The notes under the pieces are model-generated. The model was given only the letters and a program-made list of their open reading frames with translations. It searched no databases and was not told the DNA's origin. From positions 3,658,001 through 3,722,000 of the forward strand of contig BSYQ01000003.1 in NCBI GenBank assembly GCA_030272585.1: a stretch of 64,000 bases of DNA. The letters are read 5' to 3'. Each line of letters begins with the position of its first letter. The first letter of the stretch is position 1. This DNA comes from Bryopsis sp. KO-2023. Its lineage: Eukaryota > Chlorophyta > Ulvophyceae > Bryopsidales > Bryopsidaceae. The position numbers and the translations under genes are program-made. Positions 1 through 19,200 of this stretch are shown here, one piece after another.

Positions 1-256
1 TCGGCGAGGTGGGTGTCGGAGCAAGGCACCACAACCCCGTCTTTCTCCAGCCCTTCACATGTTCTCATCCAACACAATGACCCAAAACAAGCGGCAGAAC
101 TGCACAGCAGACAATACTTGAGCCTCTATAAGGTCCAAAACTGCCTCCAATTGCACAAAGCATCGCCAAGTCAGACAGCTTTTATGTCGAGAAAGTATAC
201 ACTGCCCTTATCACATCTCCCCCCAAAACTATATATTTTTCCCAAACCCTTGATCG

Positions 257-2030
257 TTAATCCCCCTTTCTGTCCGCTTCATCCTCTTCGCCCTCTTCCT
301 CAACATCAGCGAATATGGGTTCGGGCTGGGTCTTTTTGTAGGCTGCCGTGCACAATGAAAATGCATCCTTCTCGTTGGCATGTCTGAGGAGAGCCTCTCT
401 TGGGTCGCGCTCCTCATCCACTGACATCATCTTCCCCTGGGAACATATACGTACAGCTTTCAAAACTTGAATCGCAGGAGTGTGCCACTGGCTATGTCTA
501 ATGAGAAAAACGCATATAATGGAACAAAAACTGAGAAGCTTGTCACTTGAAATATATACATGGGGTTTTTTGAAAAGAGGTTTTCGTCCAGGTCGATTCG
601 CTTACTCTTGTCCTCAACAGATGCTGAGTAAGCAAGGTTCCACCAGTGGCCCCCAATTTGCCACCCTTCCCCAAGCCAGACACAGCCATCCCAGGATCGG
701 GTCTCCGTGCTTTCACTTGATCCATCAAATCCTTCTCCCTTAGCATGTAGGGGTCGTCGTCATCCTCATCGTCATTCATACCATCCCAAGAGGGACTGGC
801 ATCGTCCACAGGTGGCCAAACCGTTTCATCTGCACATTGTGAATTTAGAATAATTCAACCCAGCAGTGTATCGGGGAGAACAGAGAAACATAACTCATGG
901 GTATTTCGACGCGTCAAAATGAGAGAAAATACAAGGATTTCGCTTAGGACAAATTGAGTTTGATCAATCTCCCTTCATTGATCGGACAGGTGTCTTGCAT
1001 TTTCGATAAGAAAAATAAATTGCACGTGCAGGCAGCAGAAACGTAGTTTCTCCACTTGATGGCAAACTGGTGAGAGTTGATGGGTGGGTGTGAGTTCACC
1101 TACCACGTGAAGAAGACACGGGATTCTGTTCTTCAGGGGCGATTTCGCCACCATCGTCAGTTTTGTCATCTTTTGTTGATTGCCCTCTTCTCATATTTTC
1201 ATGCAGCTTCATGATTTCAGGGCCCTCCGCCGCTTTCCGGCCTGCATTCCAAACCCTCAACTTCTTACTCTAAGATTGTCTCTTTCACACCCCTACTCTC
1301 AAAGGAACCTCCGCTACCTTGTGTACTTTATTTTTATTATTCCAGTTTTCCAGTTTTTCTAATTTTCTTTTTCAGAATTTTTGGTGTACGGATTTGATGG
1401 TCGCTCACTAAAAGTGGCCGGGAAGTGAGCCCTCATGCCATGTTCATAGTCATCCTCCGGATTGGGGAAAACCTGCATAATAATTCACCAATATAAATAA
1501 CACAGAATCCAAAGGGGAACCAGACATGTCCCTGTGAAGTCCTTCCGATGGAAACTAGATGGAATCGAAATGGAAATTTGATGGAATCTGGTTGAAACCA
1601 CTCCTACTCTTCAACAAAACAGAAAAAAAGACATATCACCTTCGTTCCTCCTGGACTGGACTGCCTTTGCGCCCTCAACCTCGCCAACTCAGCCATATCA
1701 TCGTCACTGCTATCCACCTCGAAAAGCCCAGTTCCTGTGAACACTCAAGAAATCGACGAATTTCCACTGGGCGTGTTTCGGGTTTACCCCCACTACTACG
1801 ACCCCGACTTCGTCCATGCCTGACATCACAATACCCTCACTGTCCACAACTCGAGTTGTTTGTCGCGTCTCGACAGTGTGAGGGCGAGGCAGTGCTGGGG
1901 GAGCTGCGATGCTGGAGCTGTTTTGAGATTCGCGTTCAGGTGCGACATGGAGGCGTCGCCGTTGGTCGGACAAATGGGACGTGCCGTCACTGTGTCCTCC
2001 CCTGGATTTTAGGTCACAACGTGGGAGCTC
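257..2030 (-). CDS. WDR70-like protein lacking the WD40 propeller
   Basis: Exons read on the minus strand in phase: about 2030-1841, 1734-1640, 1472-1409, 1241-1104, 829-606, 436-257 (stop at 257). The third and fourth exons join to RAHFPATFSRKAAEGP then KLHENMRR, resembling the amino end of plant WDR70 proteins. The last two exons give GATGGTLLTQHLL, DPREALLRHA and AAYKKTQPEPIFA, the hallmark carboxy end of WDR70 (human: PREAILRHA and YSKTQPKTMFA). Between them is only an acidic linker (DDEDDDDPYM), so the roughly 350-residue propeller expected in this family is absent. WDR70 is a nuclear WD-repeat protein linked to ubiquitin ligase and DNA-damage functions; without the propeller the role here is unknown. 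No in-frame ATG precedes the first splice, so the start is an upstream exon or the ATG in the 1734-1640 exon. Confidence 0.72.
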
Positions 2031-2035
2031 CTCCC

Positions 2036-3337
2036 CCCAATTTTAGCCCTGTCAGATAACTCCTCAGTGGTGTTGCTGTGTCATTTTACCCCAAAGGTTA
2101 AATTCATAATGAGGTGATGAGGAATTTGGAATTTGCCGTTGAAGCGATTGGCATCTTGGGTTGTATGGAAATATGTGTAAAAGTATATCCATGTGGGCGC
2201 CGCTGGAGCTCTTCAAATGGGAAGATTAGCGATTTTCGCTTCCTGTTCGCGGTCGTTGGCGGCCATCGTCATCAAAGGAGGGTTGCACCCGTGGAATAAA
2301 TTAGCAGTTGTAGCCAACCCACCCCAGGAATATCGTTGACCGCGGCCAGAGTCCCTGTCTTGCTATTTGACGTTTCTGGCACGCGTTCGCGCGGCCGTGA
2401 AACTCGTCTGGTTCTCGGCCGTCGACCCTCACCGCGTTGAAACTTTCCGACGCCACCCGTTGCGAAGCGAGAGGCACCGACATGGTCTCGATGCGAGGCC
2501 TAGACCTCACCAAAGTTAACAAAGAGATCTGGGACGGGTGTCCGCTGCTTCCAAGAGGCCCTCCAGAAACCTCCGCCGCGTTGCAACCTCCTACACCCTG
2601 CGACCTGGAAAGCGTCTTGTCGGACTCTGCCGATGAGCTCAGCGGATCAGGTATCTCCTCATACCCTTTCTCTTTCTCGGAAGAGCTTGAGTTGAAAGGA
2701 ACGACGACCACGTCTGGGCACCGTTGACGGCCAGACGGCGGTGGGGACGTGAAAGGCACTGTCAAAGTGGCGCACTTCTCAGTCGGTCTCAAAGCAGCGA
2801 CGAGTTTCTGTCCAACCGGCAACGAGCGAACGGGGAAAGGGCAACTGGTAACGCAACTTGACACTTTCCGTTGCAGGTTTCAACTCGAGCGGCGATTCGA
2901 CGAATAAGGTAAGAAAGGATCCGCAAGCACTCTGCTCAGCGTTCGTCAATGGTGTTTCAGTGGGCATGTTTCGAGAATCCGCAATGTTGGACTCTTCCGC
3001 TGCTGTCTGCTCTTCTCCCATCGACGTGACCTGAGTTTTTGTTTCGATCTTGCTCAGGCTCGGCTATCGCTGCTATCGGACCTTAGTGACGACAATTCTG
3101 CTGGTGAGTTTGTGGGTTCGTGTCCTGAAACGCCATTCAATGACTCTACCCGCAACCGTCAGTTACGAAAGTTTGATTGAAAATCGTTCGTCGTGTCAGG
3201 CCACTCAAGGGAGCTTTCCCTAACGGAGCTTCCCCAACGCGAGGTGAGAAGCGTCGGTAATCAACCACATTTCGTTTGGCAGTTTTCTCCCGAGCAGGGC
3301 TGAGCCTTTCCTGTGTGCGCACCAGAACTTCCCGAGA
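2036..3337. other. Divergent intergenic region with an unassigned short ORF
   Basis: This spacer separates the minus-strand WDR70-like gene from the plus-strand orphan membrane gene, so it probably contains both promoters. A plus-strand ORF at 2437-2727 has an ATG at 2481 (MVSMRGLDLTKVNKEIWDG) and coding-like composition, and a 187-residue ORF lies antisense to it. I could not join either to a neighbouring gene in phase. No repeat or RNA gene was seen. Confidence 0.4.
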
Positions 3338-6148
3338 ATGGAAAGTCAAAGTTCTCGAATTCCCCTTCCTGGTGGCACGGCACCGGCCCAGAAGAAAACC
3401 CCTGAGCCACTTCTCGAGGTTCCTCGGGATTGGGCGAGCATTTTGCGACAGGACACACCTCCACCTGCGAGCCCACGACCCACGGGGATCCCTCGGCCGC
3501 AAGGAAAGATACCGCGAAAGCCGCGTGAAGCCAAGACGCGCATCAAAAAGCCCGCTCGGAGGCTGCTGTCGCCACAAACGTTGGTTCCCAAATACCCCAC
3601 CCCTCAGACCACCAACTCTCCGAAATCGAACGAACCGCCATCCTTTATCCCCAGGCTGAATTTGCCGCAAGCAGCTGCTGACAATCACGACGATGAGCAT
3701 TCGGAGATGGGATATGGCAGCATGCGACTGGACTCCACTTACGGTTATTCTGCGGATGAACTCTCCCAAGTGAGCAGCCCACCCCGCTCCGAGATGCCAT
3801 CAGAAATACATTCAGAAATACCTTCAGAAATTCTAGCAGAAATGGCGTCAGAACTGCCATCAGAGATTCCCTTCATGGAATCCAAACAAACTCCTCGAAG
3901 CGTGGCATCCTCCAAATTCATGCCCCAAGACAGGGAAGAAGCTAACAGCGAGAATTCCAATTACCACGAGGATGAGAATGCACACCACGAACTGGAGAGT
4001 GTCGACGATGAAGATGAAGAAGAAGAAGAAGAAGAACAAAACGGTGTTTTGGGAGGAGGGATTGGACAGGGGTCGCCCTACCTGCAAGGCATGGGCTATT
4101 CGGAAAACCAGTTCTACGGCAGCATGCATGCTTTCCGAGGGAGCGAAGGGGATGAAACTCCTTACCTTCGAGGTACAAGATGCAGCGATGGCGATTTAGA
4201 AAGCAGTGGGGATGATTTTGATGGGAGGGAGGGCTTGGATGTGGAAGAAGAGGTGCGGGAGGTGGAGCAACCTGGGGGGCAGTGGAGCGATGCTGGGGAG
4301 CAGTCGAGCGAACATCAATGGGTATGTGGATGAACGATGCCTAGCTTTCCTTTCTAACCCCCAGTAGCTTGCTTGCCAACCGGGTTTCGTTGGGGGGAGG
4401 TCCTGCACGCGTCCTTACGGAAAGATACATGGATCAGGGTCAATGGATTGGGAAGAAGAAACATGCTAAGACTTGGTTTTGAATCTTGATGGAGTTTGAC
4501 TGTTTCTGTTGTAATCTTTCGGTTGTGTCCTCTGCAGGAGTGGAGCGATCAGAACCCTCAACCCTCTGACGAGTATGATTTTGAAGAGGAGAAAGCCCTT
4601 GAAGAAGAATATAACAGCATCGACGATTGGAGGAAAAGGAGGCTCCAATATGCTGAACAAACCTCAGAGGAGGAAGCAGCAGAAAGTGGGGAAGAGGGGC
4701 AAGACTTGCAGCCGCCACCATTCGAAGAGCAACAGTGTGGCGATGCTGACAGCGCCATCGAGAAAGAATGCGTGGTTCTGTGGGAGAATAGCTCCGGATT
4801 GGCGAACATCCCCAGGCTTGCACCGCACAGTTTTGACCAGAAGAATGAGCCCTCGGCAGCTGAGATGCAGAAGGGCGCAGCACTGCAGGTGTCAATCGAT
4901 TTGTCCAAAGGGGTGAATGATATGGTGTCTGGCTCCACTTTCCTGGCTGGAGTCCTCCCACTGGAAGCACCTTTTCAGGAGGGAAAGAACCAGGGGGGCC
5001 AAGAGGGGGACGGGGCTTCCAAAATAACCAATCTCGTGGAAGAGGCAGTCGGTCCTAATGAACCCATGACTGAGAACTGTTTTTCGAAAATTGCCACTTT
5101 CGTGGAAGTGGCGGTCGGTCCTGATGAACCCATGTCTGAGGAAGCTCTTGCATCACCACCAGTAGATGTCATTTTCGCATCGCCTGCAGAGGATGACACC
5201 ACCACCACCACACCTGGAGGGGTTGAGGGGAGCCCGCTCCTACCGGTTTCTGGTGCAGAAAACGATCTTCTTGAGAAGAGCTGCTGTTCAGACGGTGATC
5301 TTTTGGAACATCAAAAGAAGAAGGAGCATCAAGAAGCCATTGAAAAGGAAAACAGAGTGGATGAAGCTGCAGTATCGACTCGGGCTTCAAACAGATCGAT
5401 AAAAAGATATATTCCGATCATTGCTGTCTGCGCAACTATTTTGGTGATGGTGGCGTTTCTTCTGTGGTGGAGGTGAGAGAATGGTGGATATACTCAACTA
5501 CCTAGTTGAGTACACCCAACTCTTCATTCTTTTTCCTTGGTGGTTTTTTGGGGGGCAGATGGAAGCTGCTCAATTCACGAAAGTCTATTGGCTGTCGAGG
5601 CATCAATTTTCTGTTTTTGTCAAAGAAACGTTAGGAATCTGTTTATATTGTTTTTTTTTGTCTGTTTTTGTCAAAGAAACCTTAGGAATCTGTTTATATT
5701 GTTTTTCTGTCAAGATATAATGCAAGCTAGTCTCTGCTGATTTGCTTTGTTGTGGTGGTTTTCCAGCGGGCTGACTTCGACAGTCATCAGGGTGGAATGC
5801 AAGATGCCGGATCTCGACCCAACCGTTTCGATCGACCCAAGGACACCGTTACAAAACTATAATTCTTCATCACCGAATATTATCGATATAGACGCAGACG
5901 ATACCATAGATAATGACACCCGATGCGATGCCGATGGAATCGATGGCATGCAATTGGAAGGCAATGAAAGTGGGGAGGGGGTAAATAATAAATCGTCCAG
6001 TCTGACGATCGAAAGGGACTCAATGAAGCTGCAGGAAGTTTGGCCTGGTCTGTCGAGGGGATTTTTGCCTCGGTCGTTTTTGGGTTGGATCAAATTTGTA
6101 GAGCAGATTTGCGGGGGCTTGGTCTCATTCTGGATGCTTCTTTTCTGA
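3338..6148 (+). CDS. Orphan acidic, disordered membrane protein
   Basis: Three exons, 3338-4321, 4538-5472 and 5767-6148, join in phase to 766 residues. The first 320 residues are Pro/Ser/Glu-rich with a basic start, a degenerate five-residue repeat of the PSEI(H/P)S type near residues 152-180 and a poly-Glu run. Exon 2 holds an internal duplication (VEEAVGPNEPM and VEVAVGPDEPM). A clear membrane segment (YIPIIAVCATILVMVAFLLW) lies near residue 620, followed by about 120 residues ending in a second hydrophobic stretch. If the last intron is retained, translation stops three codons after the membrane segment and the product is tail-anchored, so both topologies are possible. No known domain is recognised. 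A membrane-bound scaffold is only a guess. Confidence 0.7.
5608..5710. repeat. Two-copy tandem repeat, about 52-bp unit
   Basis: Two near-identical copies containing CTGTTTTTGTCAAAGAAAC and TTAGGAATCTGTTTATATTG lie head to tail in the last intron of the orphan membrane protein gene. They differ mainly in T-run length and a few substitutions, so this looks like a recent local duplication. Confidence 0.85.
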
Positions 6149-8861
6149 AGCAAAATTGAAAAAAAAAACAACGAAACAACCGAAAAATACTTTTTTTTTC
6201 TTCTTCTTCTTTGGTTTTGTTTTTTTAGACTTGAATTATTACAATACATTGAAATGATTCCATATTAGTACTACTAAAAAAAAAGAAAAAAAAAAGAAAA
6301 ACATTGCGAAAGAACAAAGAAAAAAAAAGAAATAGAAATGGAGGGGACGGTGGGATTATTTTCGAGGCCTGTGCTTCAAAGCGAACGCGCATTTGTATTT
6401 TTTTTAATTTCCACAGATCAATCGATCGTCAAATTGATCTGGAAAAAAGTTTGATTGAGGGAGGGAGAGTGTGTGCGTGTTTGCTTGGAAGTTTGGGTCT
6501 AATTGAATAGCTTTAAATAGGAAAAATTTTGATTGAATTGGATTTCTTTGAGGGGGAGCTAAAAAAAAGCAGGGAGGCTACTGATTCAGGTCGGTCATGG
6601 TTTGTCTGGAGCTTTTGAAGAATGTATAGAATTATGCAATTGTAGTATCGAATCTTTGCCATAAAATGTACTGGCTTTTCAACAAAAAGCCAGAGCAGCA
6701 GGAAAAAACAGTTTTTTTTCGAAAGTCGGCTGATGAGAGGGGATGTAGAACTTTGAAAACGGCTCGTTTTCCTTGTACAAAGATATTCGTATGTGAATGG
6801 AAGCAGAAGAATGGTCATCATGTTGCACAATTCCTTCCTGGCTTCAGGGTTTCGGACCTGAGTGTTGCTGATGATGTTTTGTACCACCTGCTTGAAAGAT
6901 ATGGAAATTCCAAGTGGGAATTGGAATAGTCAGCTCGCTCATGGTTCGATTATTCATTTGATGCTTTAACAAAGGTGATGGAGGTGTGCAGGCGAATGGA
7001 GTATCCTTCACAGTTACGAGAAAACCCAAAAACTGTAAAGGGAAAAAGAACTTGGATCTATCCGCTTTCCCCAGAACGACTCGACTTCTTTTAAGTGCAG
7101 TTCGGAGTTTACAACCCCTTGCTTGGTAGTGTTTCTCAAGAACCAGAATTGCTTTGCAATGCCAGGAGTCAATATCATGTTGTTACACAACCCTGAAGTG
7201 GCCTATCATTCTGTTGTGGGTTGGTTGTTTTTGCCCCCCTCTTTACAGAAGCACCGAAAATAATACATCGACCATGCAGGCCGCCTCTTCAAATCATCAC
7301 TTTCCCCCAACCTTTTCTTTCCCCCCGCCCCCCTTCACAAAAATCACACACACACACTTAATCCCCACCTAACCCCACCCCAGTTTCCCTTTTTCTACTT
7401 TCTGGAGCCTTATTGTTTTAATTTTTTCTTCTTTGCTCACTAAATTCACTTGTTTTTTGTTTTTTTCTCTCTCTAAAAGTCGAAATGGAAGATCAATTCT
7501 CCTTTGAACACTTCTTCTCCCCCCTCCCCTCCCTGCCTTCTGCCAAATTGAGAAGAAAAAAAAATCACCCAACAAACTCTTGTTGAAAATACCAAGCCGA
7601 CAACAGCTATACGACGCCAGCTAACACCCCCAGATTTTTCTTTTGGTTTGGTTGGTGGGGCGTTTTGATGGTGGAGCCTTATTGTATTGAATCTACTTTT
7701 TTTTTTTTTTTTTTCAAATCTCTGTCAGACACAATGTGTCTCTGCCAATCTCTCTCTTTGGCTCGCTCTCTCTACAGAAGCAGTGTAATTCTCCCTCCCC
7801 CCTCCCGGCCCGTCCCGTCCCGTTCCCCCCCCCCCCCTTGAGCATATTTCAGCACATTTCCTTTACTCTGGATTCGAAGCCCAGTTGGCGCCATTGCCAG
7901 AATGCTGCAAATTTTCACAACAATCAAAAATCGTTACGAGTGTTTTTTCTTCCTTTTTCTTTTTCTCTTTTTCTTTCCCCTTACCTTTTTGTTGATTTGG
8001 TCAATTCTTCGCGTTAGGATTTTTCTCTCTTTTTTGGGGGGTTCTCTCTATATTATTTTGTTATTTTATTTTTTACGAATCGTTTGAATTTTTTTTTCTT
8101 TTTTTTCCCATAAAAATTGCAATTGAAGGAGAGGAAAACAAAAAAACTCGCTTTTTTTTCTCGAGGGGATCAAAACGAAAAAAACAAAAGAAGAAACTAT
8201 CCCCGTTTGAATATCTACATTTATGTTGGCGCTTTTTTTTTCTTTCCTTTTCTAAAAACCTCTCACATTGTGCAGGTTGTCTTGAGCATTGAAAATCAGA
8301 GAAGAAAAATAAAAGTACCTCATTATTCAAAAAAAAAAATCGACAGACCTCCTTTTTCTTTTTCTAAATCGATTCCCCCCCCTTTTTGAGAAGAAAAAAA
8401 AATAAGAAAGAAAAAAAAAATTGTTTCGTTTTTTTTGAAATACATTCAAGAAGATGGGTTTCTCAAACATGATCCAATCAGCAAAATGGAGGAAAAAAAG
8501 GAAAAGGAAAACAAAGTTATCAATGACAATGGAGTCCCAGTCTCTTCGCGTTTTTTTCTTCTTCTTCTGGAATCTATTTTTAACTCGGTCAAGCATTTCT
8601 TTTTGGCTTTTCTTTTTTCTCTTTCGGGATTTTTTTTTTCAAAGAAAAATCAACCTCCTATATTTTTTTGGCTTTTCTTTTTTTTCTTTCGGGATTTTTT
8701 TTTTCAAAGAAAAATCAACCTCCTAAGCACATACGAAAGCAAAAAACACACATTTTGAAGAAAACGCCCATCAAAACACAATCCCTGAACCCCTCAACAC
8801 ACACACGTACATATGGCAGACACACATATATATATAATACATAAATGCATGCAGTGCCATC
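6149..8861. other. Low-complexity intergenic region
   Basis: About 2.7 kb between two convergent genes (plus-strand gene ending at 6148, minus-strand gene ending at 8862). It is dominated by poly-T, poly-A, poly-C and TTTTC/GAAAA tracts. Many ORFs arise from these runs and none shows a protein-like pattern. It probably contains both 3' UTRs. No structured RNA or mobile element was recognised. Confidence 0.6.
8597..8725. repeat. Two-copy tandem repeat, about 62-bp unit
   Basis: Two adjacent copies share TTTCGGGATTTTTTTTTTCA and CAAAGAAAAATCAACCTCCT, differing mainly in pyrimidine-run length. They lie in the intergenic spacer downstream of the ARF-GAP gene. This is a simple local duplication. 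Confidence 0.8.
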
Positions 8862-15399
<6,538 letters not shown>

Positions 15400-16273
15400 C
15401 GTCGAAAAATAGGCCTGGCCACTCCGCTCAGACTCTGTTCAGAAAAAAGGTTCGTTTCCCAAAAAAAGAAATAAAGGAGGGGAAAAGAGTTGGGACGCGG
15501 CCCGCTCGAAACGAAAACCCGACCGCAACTGTTGAGGGGCTGGGTCAGGGTTGGATTTGTTGGGAGAGGTTGGCAGGCAAAGTGATTCCAATTTTGACAG
15601 AGAAAACGACTGCTCAAGAAGCACGTCGCGTTTTTACTGTCATGTTGCACTGTCGAACGCTGAAGTGGATGGGGTCATGCGTCGTAATGATGTGCAACCA
15701 TTTGTACTGCCTTGAGGGCGTTTCCAGCCACTGATCCAAGCGCTGTGCGAGGTAGCACGCCACAGTACATGCATTTTTAACTCGTTGTGCTCTGATTCTC
15801 AGCCGCGAAACCGTTTCTCGTGATCACTCCTTTTTTTGGGAACAGCCTTCCCGCCTCATGCTCGCGCACTTGATGTACCCTTCGAGGAACGACGCGTTTC
15901 CGACCAAGCGGCCCGAGCGATCGTTGTGTAGTTTTGTGTTGGGCTGAGGACGAACAGACATGCAAAAGGCGTAACAAATGTGTAAGATGGTAATGAATAA
16001 CGATCATTTCTCCTCTGAATTGCTGGAGAAATATTACACAACATGATCGCTGGAGAAACATCCGAGACAGAAAAGGGGCCTTGTTGGAACCGAACCGAAC
16101 CAACCACCGTTTCGCCCACCTACAAAACACCACCACACAACACACACCAAAAAAATCACAACGAAGAGAAATAGATGGGAGGGATACGTTGAGGGATTTG
16201 CCAAAGTGGCAACGCTCCTCTTACCAAATCACTAAACTTCGATCAAAAGCTCGACTACTTCCTAGTCCTACAC
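15400..16273. other. Divergent promoter region
   Basis: This spacer lies between the start of the ARF-GAP gene (minus strand) and the first modelled exon of a plus-strand orphan gene, so it probably holds both promoters and 5' leaders. ORFs of 60-120 codons on both strands show no recognisable pattern. No repeat or RNA gene was seen. Confidence 0.5.
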
Positions 16274-19200
16274 ATGGCTTCTCCTTTCACAACCATGAAG
16301 TCACGCATAGAACCTAGACAGAAGCTGCTGTACTTTGGATGTGAACTACAAGTTGTGCTCATTGCCCCCTTCTGTCAAGACAATTAAAGGACTTTGAGGT
16401 GAATGGTACAACTCTGCGCCTGAATCCATACAGCAAACTTTGATGTCTGGGGAAGAAATCCCACCATCAACTTATTCGCGATAGAAAGAGCAATTTTGAT
16501 TGATTCTCGGCTACACAACTTCGCTGCGGATTCACAAGCACACTGGGGTACAAGGTATGCCATCAGTGATGAGAACTGGCATGGTAGGAGTGGGACGAGG
16601 TAGCAGGCTGGAATTGACCACGGTCCTCGCGCGAGGACGGTTCTGAATGAGAGTACGTACTCTGTGAGCTTCTCTTGGCGGCGTCGGCAAAAAACAGAGC
16701 AATGCGCACGCTCTACAAACCGGCACAACTTGTTGAGGAATGACTGCGCTCGCCACAAATAAAACAAGAACTGTGTTCCGTCGAAGGTCCGACACACACA
16801 CATGTATCGCATGCCATCGGAGAAACCTTGAACGGCGGTTTGCGTCCTGACACCTCGAAAAGTGATGAGGTTCAGGAGATCGGACGGGTGAGTGCGCTGC
16901 GTGTGAACCGGCGAGCCGCCATTGATTTGCACCCCTGGCGTTCAAAATAGAGTTTTTGCAGGCAAGATGAGCTGGTTGATCCAAACACTGGCGTAGTTGT
17001 CGAAGGGGAGGACGATTCCAGCGCCAGGTATCCGCAGCCACAGTGTGTCTTGCCTTGTTGGTCAAAGTGCGGTCAAAAATCTAGGGAACCACGTTTTCAC
17101 ACTTAAGGGGGGCTGATATCCCTAAGCTTAGCTTATCGACATGTCTAGCACAAGTGGGTTCTGAATCTGACAATAACATCACTGGGCATCCAGGCCTTCC
17201 CATGACGGCCAGGAGACCGAGGTGGCGGCGGGAAATGCTCGCCTCAGGTGCGCTATCCGCAAAAAGTCAGAATATGCGTTTTTAAAGAATGCGAGCCACA
17301 GTGTTGACACAAGGGTGCTGGCAGGGGAATGCTCCGGCGGGTTGTCATGGCAGTCCGTGTGAAGCGTATGTTCGAAGGGGGGAGAAAACAAACTGCTGAA
17401 CCTCGAGGCGACCCATGTGGCGAGAGTGATGGCAGCGACGCAGTGGGTTTCACTTGAACAACTCTGCAAACACGTCCAGAAGAGGAAAATCTCCGACCGA
17501 GTTTGTCTCGCCTTCTCAGGAACAAAAGTCAGACGCACAGCAGCCATCTTCCCATCCCACTTCCCCCTCTTCCAGACAGGGGAGTTCCTCGGAGAGAGGT
17601 CGAGAACCCCCCATCGACAATGCAGTCGCTCACGATCGCGAATCGCTGAGTTGCTCGAGTCGTGGTGGCCAGGGGGAGCCTACTCTCCTGGATATTCGAG
17701 CATCATCAACGAATTCTGTCGTCAACGCTGGGCACCAGAGTGTAACCAGTGACACTACGGATAACAGCACAACGATCCCTTTTCCTGAGGCCTTCCTTGC
17801 TTCAGATCAGCAAACGCACACGTACGGTGGCGACTATCCATGGTCGGTCTGCATGGACAGTGTGAGGAGTAGCAGGGAATGGGTGAACTCCAGCTCTCCC
17901 ACACAAGCACAGTATCAAGATGTGCTACAACTTGGGGGCAGTAGATTTGCGAACTCGACGCAAAACTACGGTGGAAACTACTCATACAGCATGCCTCAAA
18001 ATACAATCAATCTTCAAGAGATTTCACCACCACCATCGCCATACGCCAACACAAGCTCCTGGCCGTCTGTTGAGTTTGACAGCGCTAGGGAAAGAGGACT
18101 GTACAGCAACAGCAACCTTCATGCCAACGAATGGGCAGTTAGAGGTTCTGCCCAACAAGCACCCAGAATTTTCAGATCGGAGGTCGATAGTGTGCCTGTA
18201 AACTCGCCCCCAGCGATGGACACTGGACTTGAATCGTCAATATGGGTGGAAGGATACGGCTTCGTTCCAATCAATCAATTCCAAGAGCAAGCCCAGTATC
18301 ACGCATCCCCAGGATTCGACTGCAATGGCCATTGGAATCCTGGAGAACCGCAATTCGGGAGCCTGGCCATGGCAGCTCCCCTTGACTACCAAAAAGCATT
18401 GGGTGAAAGTCCGTATCCGCAACTTTCTGAGGCTGTGGATGAAGCAAACACTGTGGTGGATCCAGTCCCGAGCAGCAGCCATTCGCCTCCATGTCCCAGT
18501 GAAAGAAGTGCGGATGCAAAGAGCATCACAGCTTCCTCCGGGGGGGAAGAGGAAATTGCTCGGCAGCAACTGCAAACACAACTGAGTCTTAGCATGGCAG
18601 ATATGAGAAGCATATCGAGATCCCTGTCAATATCAAACTTAAGAGCGCCACGATCGAAGTCTGCTTACACAATGGCCAGGTTAGACTTCGACCAACTCAC
18701 TTTGGTACAAGAAAATGTTGCAGAAGAATCAATTTTGGTCATTCTCAGTCCACGAGATACCAATAAAGGAATGAATTAGGCTCGGGTGATGGTCCAGGCC
18801 AAGTCTACAAAGGCAATCAACAGGGACGCATAGGAAGCGCTTCAAAAATATGTTCACATTGAGAAGAAAAAGGACCAGCAGCTCCTCCAGCGAAGTGTTC
18901 CATGGCTATCCTTTGGTATGGTAACTTGCTTTTGCCTAATGAAAATCGAAAAGCATTGCCCACACATCAACAAAATCAAAAGGCTCTTTTTGAAACAGGA
19001 CCCCAAATCTGAGCCGAGCGCAACCGACGAGCCCTTGATATGCCCTGCGCTGCCTGCAAATCTTGTCGAGTACAGCCCTCAGCTGGAGAGACCGTCATTG
19101 ACTACCCCATCCTTTGGAAGCACTGTTTCCGAAAGTTCCACCTCCGTTACAAGCACCTTGTCGACGCACAGCTTGTCTCTGAACGCATGCCCTGATCTGT

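Noticed and set aside
2301-2864. 187-codon minus-strand ORF as the missing first part of the WDR70-like gene
   Set aside because: It contains no WD repeats, and I could find no donor that joins it in phase to the exon at 1841.
16384-17065. Minus-strand ORFs of 182 and 177 codons
   Set aside because: They lie antisense to two small plus-strand exons that join in phase to a long gene, lack any recognisable motif and start in different frames.
17179-17547. Minus-strand 122-codon ORF
   Set aside because: It overlaps the acceptor and start of the main exon of the plus-strand orphan gene and shows no protein-like pattern.
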